DNA of 64,000 nucleotides from Microbacterium hibisci (GTDB taxonomy: Bacteria; Actinomycetota; Actinomycetes; Actinomycetales; Microbacteriaceae). The position numbers and the translations under genes are program-made. The notes beneath the pieces were generated by a model. The model saw only the letters and a program-made list of their open reading frames with translations, was not told the DNA's origin and made no database searches. The stretch spans positions 124,001-188,000 of the forward strand of contig NZ_JADIJC010000006.1 of NCBI RefSeq assembly GCF_015278255.1, read 5' to 3'. Positions 58,655 through 64,000 of this stretch are shown here, one piece after another. The number at the start of each line of letters is the position of its first letter. Position 1 is the first letter of the stretch.

Positions 58655-59392
58655 TCAGGCGGGGCGGGCCGCGGCGAGCAGCGCGGCCGTGCGCGGGCCG
58701 AGACCCAGGGCGCGGGCCGCCTCGAGCTGAGAGGCCGTGTCGACGTCCCGGCGCAGGGTCGAGGCATCCGTCATCGCGAGGGCCTGGCAGCCGAGGGCGA
58801 CGTGCCGGGCGAACGACCCGTCGCCGAACGACGACGTCCACGCGACGCCGGGGGCGGCGGTGACGAGCGTCGTGCCGGTGCCTTCGGCGTCGGCCACGAC
58901 GGCGCGGTCGACGGATGCCGCGGCCCGCAGCGCGTCGGCGAGGTCACCGGGTCGCAGCGACGGGAGGTCGCCGAGGAGGGCGGCGCGCGGCATCCGTCCG
59001 TCCGGATCGATCGCAGCCACGCCCGTCGCCACCGCCGCGTCGAGGCCGCGCGGGTCGCCCTCGGGCACGAACCGGAGCGCCGGGATCATCGCCGACTCGC
59101 GCGCGAGCGCCGGGTCGTCCGACACCACGACGACCTGCGCGACGAGTTCGCACCGCGCCGCCGCCTCGATCGTGTCGAGCGCGATCGCGTGGGCGAGATC
59201 GGCGCGGTCCGCACCGGCGACGTCGAGCCTGGACTTGCCGCGTGCCGCCCGTTTCACCGGGATCACGACGACCCACCGCACCGGTCGCAACTCAGGCAGA
59301 TCGGGTGGCTGCGCGTCGATACGCCGGCCGCGGGGCGGTTCTGCCTGAGTTGTGCGCTCCGCGCGCCGCCGGCGACCGAACAGCGGGCTCAC
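58655..59392 (-). CDS. fbiD: 2-phospho-lactate (phosphoenolpyruvate) guanylyltransferase
   Basis: A 245-residue CofC/FbiD protein. The nucleotidyltransferase fold shows VVVIPVKRAARGKSRLD (nucleotide loop), VVVSDDPAL, LLGDLPSLRPGDL (metal-binding aspartate) and GTGTTLVTA. It activates phosphoenolpyruvate or phospholactate with GTP for FbiA. GTG at 59392 overlaps the fgd stop in GTGA. The first ~30 residues are basic and probably flexible. It is last in the fbiC cluster before a terminator. Confidence 0.92.
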   Translation of the reverse strand: MSPLFGRRRRAERTTQAEPPRGRRIDAQPPDLPELRPVRWVVVIPVKRAARGKSRLDVAGADRADLAHAIALDTIEAAARCELVAQVVVVSDDPALARESAMIPALRFVPEGDPRGLDAAVATGVAAIDPDGRMPRAALLGDLPSLRPGDLADALRAAASVDRAVVADAEGTGTTLVTAAPGVAWTSSFGDGSFARHVALGCQALAMTDASTLRRDVDTASQLEAARALGLGPRTAALLAAARPA

Positions 59393-60402
59393 GCGCCGTA
59401 CTTCGCGCGCAGGCGCGGCAGGATCTCTTCGCCGTACATCCGCAGGAACGTGCCCTGATCGTGGCCAGGGTCGTGGAAGACGAGGTGCCGGAAGCCGAGG
59501 TCGATGTACCAGCCGATGCGCTCGACGTGCTCGTCGGGGTCGTCCGACACGATGAAGCGCGACGCCGCCCGCTCGATCGGCAGGGCCTCGCCGAGGCGCT
59601 GCATCTCGATGGGGTCGTCGACGCCCATCTTCTCCTCGGGGGTGAGCGCCAGCGGCGCCCAGAACCGCGTCTTCTCGCGCGCGGCCTCGAGCGTCGAGTC
59701 GAGCGAGACCTTGATCTCCATCAGCGTGTCGATCGCGTCGGGCGCGCGTCCGGCCTTCTCGAGACCCTCGTGCAGCGCCGGCAGCAGCGTGTCGGTGTAC
59801 AGCTCGCGCTTCTTGCCCGACGTCGTGATGAAGCCGTCGGCGATCCGGCCGGCCAGTCGCGTCGCGGCGGGGCCGGCGGCGCCGATGTAGATCGGCACGG
59901 GCTCGGGGAGCTTGTCGTAGATCGTGATGTTGTGCGCGTGATAGTACGTGCCGTCGAAGTTGACGCGGTCCTCCGACCACAGCCGGCGGATGAGGCCGAT
60001 CGCCTCCTTCAGCCGCTGGAACCGCTCGGGCGGGTCGGGCCACGTGATGCCGAGGTTCGCCTCGTTGAGCGCCTCGCCCGTGCCGACGCCGAGGATCACC
60101 CGCCCCGGGTACATCACGCCGAGCGTCGCGAAGTCCTGCGCCACGACCGTGGGGTTGTAGCGGAACGTCGGCGTCAGCACCGACGTGCCGATGAGCACGC
60201 GCGAGGTCTTCGCGCCCAGCGCGCCGAGCCAGGGAACGGATGCCGGAGCGTGGCCGCCGTCGTGCAGCCACGGCTGCAGGTGGTCCGAGATGAAGACCGA
60301 GTCGAAGCCCGCCTCCTCGGCCTGGATCGCGTAGTCGAGCAGCTCGGCCGGGCCGAACTGCTCGGCGGAGGCCTTGTAGCCGAAGCGCAGGGGCACAGAC
60401 AT
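59389..60402 (-). CDS. fgd: F420-dependent glucose-6-phosphate dehydrogenase
   Basis: A 337-residue luciferase-like monooxygenase fold enzyme. The match to mycobacterial Fgd1 is close: FGYKASAEQFGPAEL, SDHLQPWLHDGGHAP, GTSVLTPTFRYNP, VGTGEALNE, ADGFITTSGK and FHDPGHDQ. The active-site histidine of SDH and the glutamate of the GTGEALNE loop are present. It reduces F420 with glucose-6-phosphate. ATG at 60402 has GAGAGGAAA upstream, overlapping the monooxygenase stop region; the gap to the upstream gene is 10 bp. Confidence 0.95.
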   Translation of the reverse strand: MSVPLRFGYKASAEQFGPAELLDYAIQAEEAGFDSVFISDHLQPWLHDGGHAPASVPWLGALGAKTSRVLIGTSVLTPTFRYNPTVVAQDFATLGVMYPGRVILGVGTGEALNEANLGITWPDPPERFQRLKEAIGLIRRLWSEDRVNFDGTYYHAHNITIYDKLPEPVPIYIGAAGPAATRLAGRIADGFITTSGKKRELYTDTLLPALHEGLEKAGRAPDAIDTLMEIKVSLDSTLEAAREKTRFWAPLALTPEEKMGVDDPIEMQRLGEALPIERAASRFIVSDDPDEHVERIGWYIDLGFRHLVFHDPGHDQGTFLRMYGEEILPRLRAKYGA

Positions 60403-60412
60403 GGGTTTCCTC

Positions 60413-61888
60413 TCAGCGGGGAAGGGGAACGGGGACGGGGAGGAACTCCGAGCCGTCGGCGCGGGCGAGCCGCTCGCGGAAGGCGTCGACGGTGCCCGGC
60501 CACAGCAGGGCGAGCCGGCCCGAGCGCTCGTCGACGTACCAGTTGCGGCATCCGCCGGTCATCCAGCGGGTGGATGCCGCGGCCCGCGCGATCTCGGCGG
60601 TGTAGGCGTCTTCGGCGGCGGGGTCGACGCGCAGCACGCGGCCGGAGCGAGCGTCGAGGACGCGCGTGACGTAAGCCGCCTGCTCCTCGATCATCAGCAC
60701 GGACGAAGAATGGCCGAGAGAGGCATTGGGCCCGTTGAGCACGAAGAGGTTCGGGAAGCCGGCGACGACCGTCGAGCCGAACGCCGTCATGCCGGCCGAC
60801 CAGTGCTCGGCGAGCGTCTGCCCGCCCTCGCCCGAGACCAGCTCGGCGTAGGGCTGCCGGGTCGAGGCGAACCCGGTCGCGAGCACGAGCGCGTCGACCT
60901 CGTGGCGCGAGCCGTCCGAGGCGATGAGCGTCGAGCCTTCGACCGAGGTCAGGGCCTCGGGCACGAGCGTGACGGCGTCGGACGCGACGGCGGGGTAGAA
61001 CTCGTCCGAGAGGAGCACGCGCTTGCACCCGAACGCGTAGTCGGGGGTGAGCGCGGCGCGGAGCGCGGGGTCGGCGACCTGCCGGCGGAGATGCGCGCGG
61101 GCCACCGCCTCGGCTTCGGCGGCGGCTGCCGAGTCGCCCGAGCGCGACGCGAAGCGCGCCTCGCCCTCGGCGTAGAGCTCAGCGCGGAGAGCCTCGAGCG
61201 CTTGCGGCGTCGCGGCGAACCGGGCCCGGTCGGCGTCGGAGTACGCGTCGCCGCCGCGCGGCACGATCCACGCCGGCGTGCGCTGGAACAGCGTCACGTG
61301 CGCCGCCGTCCGGGCGAGCTCGGGCACGATCTGCACCGCGCTGGCCCCGGTGCCCACGACGCCGACGCGGGCGCCGGCGAGATCGGCCGCGTGGTCCCAG
61401 CGAGCGGAGTGGAAGAGCGGCCCCGGGAAGGTCCCGAGCCCCGAGACCCGGGGAACGGTGGGCTCGGTCAGCCGTCCGCACGCGAGCACGAGCACGTCGG
61501 CGACGACGATGTCGTCGTCGGGCGCCGGTCCGGTGCCGATGCGCCACACCTCGTGCGCGGCATCCCACTCCGCCCGGCGCACCGGTGTGTTGAAGCGCAC
61601 GCGGTCGCGCAGGCCCTCCGCGTCGACGACGCCGTCGAGGTACCGGTGGATCTCGGCGCCCTTCGCGTACGTGCCCGACCACGACGGGTTCGGGTGCGCC
61701 GCGAAGCCGTACAGGTGCGAGGGCACGTCGCACGCGACACCCGGGTACGTGTTGTCGCGCCACGTGCCACCGACGGATGCCGCGCGCTCGAGCACGACGA
61801 AGTCGTCGCGTCCCGCGCGGCGCAGCGCCGACGCCACGCCGATGCCGGCGAATCCGGCTCCGACGATCGCGACCTCGACCCGGGTCAT
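60413..61888 (-). CDS. flavin-containing (Baeyer-Villiger-type) monooxygenase
   Basis: A 491-residue class B flavoprotein monooxygenase. VAIVGAGFAGIGVASAL binds FAD, GGTWRDNTYPGVACDVPS is the FAD-linked block, FPGPLFHSARWDH is the Baeyer-Villiger fingerprint (FxGxxxHxxxW) and VGVVGTGASAVQIVPEL binds NADPH. The C-terminus is Pro/Val rich. ATG at 61888 overlaps the fbiC stop in ATGA, so it is coupled to the F420 gene although its own cofactors are FAD and NADPH. Substrate unknown. Confidence 0.88.
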   Translation of the reverse strand: MTRVEVAIVGAGFAGIGVASALRRAGRDDFVVLERAASVGGTWRDNTYPGVACDVPSHLYGFAAHPNPSWSGTYAKGAEIHRYLDGVVDAEGLRDRVRFNTPVRRAEWDAAHEVWRIGTGPAPDDDIVVADVLVLACGRLTEPTVPRVSGLGTFPGPLFHSARWDHAADLAGARVGVVGTGASAVQIVPELARTAAHVTLFQRTPAWIVPRGGDAYSDADRARFAATPQALEALRAELYAEGEARFASRSGDSAAAAEAEAVARAHLRRQVADPALRAALTPDYAFGCKRVLLSDEFYPAVASDAVTLVPEALTSVEGSTLIASDGSRHEVDALVLATGFASTRQPYAELVSGEGGQTLAEHWSAGMTAFGSTVVAGFPNLFVLNGPNASLGHSSSVLMIEEQAAYVTRVLDARSGRVLRVDPAAEDAYTAEIARAAASTRWMTGGCRNWYVDERSGRLALLWPGTVDAFRERLARADGSEFLPVPVPLPR

Positions 61889-64000
61889 CCGGTCACCTGA
61901 CCGTAGGTGGTCGTGCGCAGGCGGAACGGCCGGAACAGGCGCGTGACCATGGCCGCGGCATCCGTCACCGGCAGTTCGAGGCCGTGCTCGATGCCGGCCT
62001 GGGGCTTCACGCGGCCGTCGAGCAGGGTGCCGCCGAGGTCGTCGCCACCGGACTGCAGGAGGACGACGGATGCCTCGCGCCCGACGCGGGTCCATGGGAT
62101 CTGCACGTGCGGGATGCTGCCCGAGAGCAGCAGCCGCGACACGGCGACCATGGCACGGTGCTCGTCGATCGCCGCACGGCGGGGTACCAGAGGCACGCCA
62201 CCCGAGGGGCCGGGCAGCGGGATCGGCACGAACTCCGAGAAGCCGCCCCCGGTCGCTGAGGTCGCCGAAGCGTCCTGGATCTCGCGGAGCCGGCGCAGAT
62301 GCGCGATGCGCTCGGCGGCCGTCTCGACGTGGCCGTAGAACAGCACGCTCGTCGACCGGAAGCCGGCGCGGTGCGCCGCGGTGATGCCCTCGACCCAGCG
62401 GTCGATCTCGAGATCAGTGGGAGCGACGAGCCGGCGCACGCGCTCGCTCAGCACCTTGACGCCGGTGCCGGGGACCGTGTCGACGCCCGCCTCCCGCAGG
62501 GCGCTGAGCGCGCCCTCCAGGCCGAGGCCGCCGCGGTCGGCGAGGTCGCGGACATCCTGCGGGCGATACGCGTGGAGGTGGATGCCGGGGGCCGCCGCCT
62601 TGATCGCACGGGCGATCTCGAGGTAGCCCGCCGGATCCTGGTCGGCGGGGAGGAGGCCCTGCACGCACAGCTCGGTCGCGCCGAGATCCCGCGCGTCGGC
62701 GGCGATGGCGCCGACGTCGTCGAGCGTGAAGGTCGTCGGGTCCGCGGGGTCCGGCGTCGCGCGGAGGCCGCTCGACGTGAGGTTGCGGTTGACGACGAGC
62801 GTCACCGCCTCGCCGACGGTGTAGCGGCGCACGTCGTCGGCGGTCGCCGCGAGCGCGTCGAGATCGTCGCCCGTCGCCTCGAGGAGTGTGACCCACTCGG
62901 CGTCGTCGAGGGCGAGCGGGTCGGCCGCCGCGGCCTCGGCGAGCCGCCGGATGCGTGTCGACCCCATGCCGTTCCCGGCCCCGGGGCGTTTCGACTCTGC
63001 GTTTCGACTCGCAAGCTCGCTCAACGACCGCGCTCCTCGCTCGCTCAACGGCCGGAACTCAGGTTCCGGTCGTCGAGCGGAGGGCGCTCCAGCGCCCGAA
63101 GTCGAAACGCCCGCACGCGGCGCATCCGCCGCGGCGAGGCCCGTCGCCGGATCCGCGAGCGCGGCGACGGCGGGCTGCAGGGCGGGGTCGATCCACGTCG
63201 AGGCGTCGTGCACGAACTCGGGCTGGGCCGTGAGGCGCTCGCGCAGCTCGAAGCCGAGCTCGGCCGTCATGCGGGCCAGGTCGTCGAGGTGCGGCCACGG
63301 GCGCTCGGGGTTCACGTGGTCAGCCGTCAGCGGCGAGACCCCGCCCCAGTCGTCGGCACCGGCGCGCACGAGCAGGTCGAATTCCGTCGGGTCGGACAGG
63401 TTCGGGGGCACCTGGATGCGCATGCGCGGGCCCATCACGAGCCGGGCGACGGCGACGGCGGCGACGTACTCGAGCAGCTCCGCGTCGGGCGCGCCCTGCA
63501 TCGCGGTGCGGGGCTTCGCGCGGAAGTTCTGCACGATCACCTCCTGCACGTGGCCCTGCGGCCCGTCGGTGCCAGGAGCCTCGACCCGGTGGCGCTCATG
63601 GGCGTCGCGGATCGCGACGAGCGACTCGGCGCGGTCGCGGACGGTCTCGCCGATCCCGACGAGGATGCCCGTCGTGAAGGGCACGCGCTCGCGCCCTGCC
63701 GCGTCGATGACCTCGAGCCGTACGGCGGGATCCTTGTCAGGCGATCCGTAGTGCACCTGCCCGGGCTGCTCGAACAGCCGGCGCGAGGTGGTCTCGAGCA
63801 TCATGCCCATCGAGGGCGCCACGGGCCGCAGCATCCGCAGCTCCTCCGCGCTCATCACGCCGGGGTTCGCATGCGCGAGCAGCCCCGTCTCGGAGGTCAC
63901 CAGACGCGCGATGTGCGCGACGTACTCGATCGTCGAGGCGAACCCGTGCTCATCGAGCCAGGTGCGTGCCTCGGGCCAGCGGTCCTCCGGCCGGTCGCCG
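61885..64000 (-). CDS. fbiC: FO synthase (CofG-CofH fusion), partial, with altered CofH half
   Basis: The 5' end lies beyond the right edge; 704 residues are visible. The CofG part (IEYVAHIARLVTSETGLL, SPDKDPAVRLEVIDAAGRER, PFTTGILVGIGE) is normal in the visible region; its radical-SAM cysteines would be off the window. The CofH part (VVNRN, ELCVQG, YGHVETA, FSEFVPIPLP, GGDDLGGTL) is recognisable, but where CofH has the CX3CX2C cluster after NRN, this protein reads LTSSGLRATPDPADPTTF with no cysteine. The interdomain linker carries a hairpin repeat in frame and the C-terminal part a TTCGAC-type repeat (SATSATGG). FbiC makes Fo from tyrosine and a pyrimidine; the altered CofH half makes full activity uncertain. 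Confidence 0.85.
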   Translation of the reverse strand, partial: GDRPEDRWPEARTWLDEHGFASTIEYVAHIARLVTSETGLLAHANPGVMSAEELRMLRPVAPSMGMMLETTSRRLFEQPGQVHYGSPDKDPAVRLEVIDAAGRERVPFTTGILVGIGETVRDRAESLVAIRDAHERHRVEAPGTDGPQGHVQEVIVQNFRAKPRTAMQGAPDAELLEYVAAVAVARLVMGPRMRIQVPPNLSDPTEFDLLVRAGADDWGGVSPLTADHVNPERPWPHLDDLARMTAELGFELRERLTAQPEFVHDASTWIDPALQPAVAALADPATGLAAADAPRAGVSTSGAGAPSARRPEPEFRPLSERGARSLSELASRNAESKRPGAGNGMGSTRIRRLAEAAAADPLALDDAEWVTLLEATGDDLDALAATADDVRRYTVGEAVTLVVNRNLTSSGLRATPDPADPTTFTLDDVGAIAADARDLGATELCVQGLLPADQDPAGYLEIARAIKAAAPGIHLHAYRPQDVRDLADRGGLGLEGALSALREAGVDTVPGTGVKVLSERVRRLVAPTDLEIDRWVEGITAAHRAGFRSTSVLFYGHVETAAERIAHLRRLREIQDASATSATGGGFSEFVPIPLPGPSGGVPLVPRRAAIDEHRAMVAVSRLLLSGSIPHVQIPWTRVGREASVVLLQSGGDDLGGTLLDGRVKPQAGIEHGLELPVTDAAAMVTRLFRPFRLRTTTYGQVTG
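62251..62272. repeat. degenerate antisense TTCGAC repeat in fbiC
   Basis: GGTCGCTGAGGTCGCCGAAG at 62251-62270 is a degenerate antisense copy of the dispersed repeat, read Ser-Ala-Thr-Ser-Ala-Thr-Gly on the coding strand, in a loop before FSEFVPIPLP. Confidence 0.6.
62981..63112. repeat. hairpin repeat inserted in frame between CofG and CofH of fbiC
   Basis: GGGGCGTTTCGACT (62983-62996) is inverted at 63100-63112, and CTCAACGGCCGGAA (63044-63057) at 63064-63077. The block 62997-63030 is almost identical to intergenic 29129-29162. The ~130 bp is open in the fbiC frame and encodes about 45 residues rich in Arg/Ser/Glu (for example EFRPLSERGARSLSELASRN). Confidence 0.85.

Overview
This 64 kb window comes from a high-GC actinobacterium, most likely of the family Microbacteriaceae (Microbacterium-like). 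The evidence is the roughly 70% GC content with strong third-position GC, the actinobacterial gene set (FbiA/FbiC/FbiD/Fgd F420 genes, Holin-X family protein, protoporphyrinogen/coproporphyrinogen oxidase, pcaHGBDC-pcaIJF), many GTG/TTG starts, and many leaderless promoters. The taxonomic call is inference from content, not from rRNA; the window contains no rRNA, tRNA, CRISPR array, prophage or transposase that I can support.

Layout from left to right. 1-4050: operator palindromes of a gene leaving the left edge, then a four-gene leftward operon with a GAF-PP2C phosphatase, a cellulose-synthase-like glycosyltransferase, a STAS anti-anti-sigma protein and an RsbW-type kinase, i.e. a partner-switching circuit built around a membrane glycosyltransferase. 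4154-10710: SpoU RNA methylase, an NDH-2-like flavoprotein coupled to an acyl-ACP-reductase-like dehydrogenase, a MATE exporter and an M13 peptidase. 10773-20023: a beta-lactamase-fold protein without its nucleophile, then a complete protocatechuate branch of the beta-ketoadipate pathway (pcaHGBDC, pcaIJF) with an IclR regulator. 20050-31462: purU, MerR plus MFS exporter, SDRs, POT peptide transporter, FAD oxidoreductase, DHA2 exporter, GNAT and a cyclase family protein. 31463-34818: a gene-poor stretch with a small protein, menC, a lipoprotein and a large hairpin-repeat cluster. 34819-45312: FMN-dependent alpha-hydroxyacid oxidase, DUF4870, glycyl-tRNA synthetase, an AAA+ ATPase with a TPR membrane partner, flotillin/NfeD, GNAT, DUF1801 and HhH-GPD proteins. 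45452-52530: a four-gene ABC efflux system with two FtsX-type permeases and two ATPases. 52594-58070: hemY, three small membrane proteins, a structured leader, hemD, fbiA and a TauE/SafE permease. 58087-64000: a leftward F420 cluster (fbiC, flavin monooxygenase, fgd, fbiD) and a cupin protein.

Two features run through the whole window. First, genes inside operons are chained by 4-bp ATGA/GTGA overlaps, and more than a dozen transcription units have a TAGNCT-like -10 hexamer 6-7 bases before the start codon, which implies leaderless mRNAs. Second, several families of short dispersed repeats are present: a TTCGACnnGCTCAG element that sits in frame inside at least seven proteins, a long hairpin element (GCGTTTCG ... 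CGCTCAACGACCGG) found in two intergenic regions and inside fbiC, a second hairpin family around 19.1 and 26.9 kb, and a 12-mer GACGGATGCCGC that occurs at least 20 times.

The observations I consider most worth pursuing are the fbiC gene whose CofH half lacks the CX3CX2C radical-SAM cysteines, the in-frame repeat invasions of coding genes, the AAA+/TPR two-gene module with a novel N-terminal domain, and the glycosyltransferase with a 150-residue helical insertion placed in a partner-switching operon.
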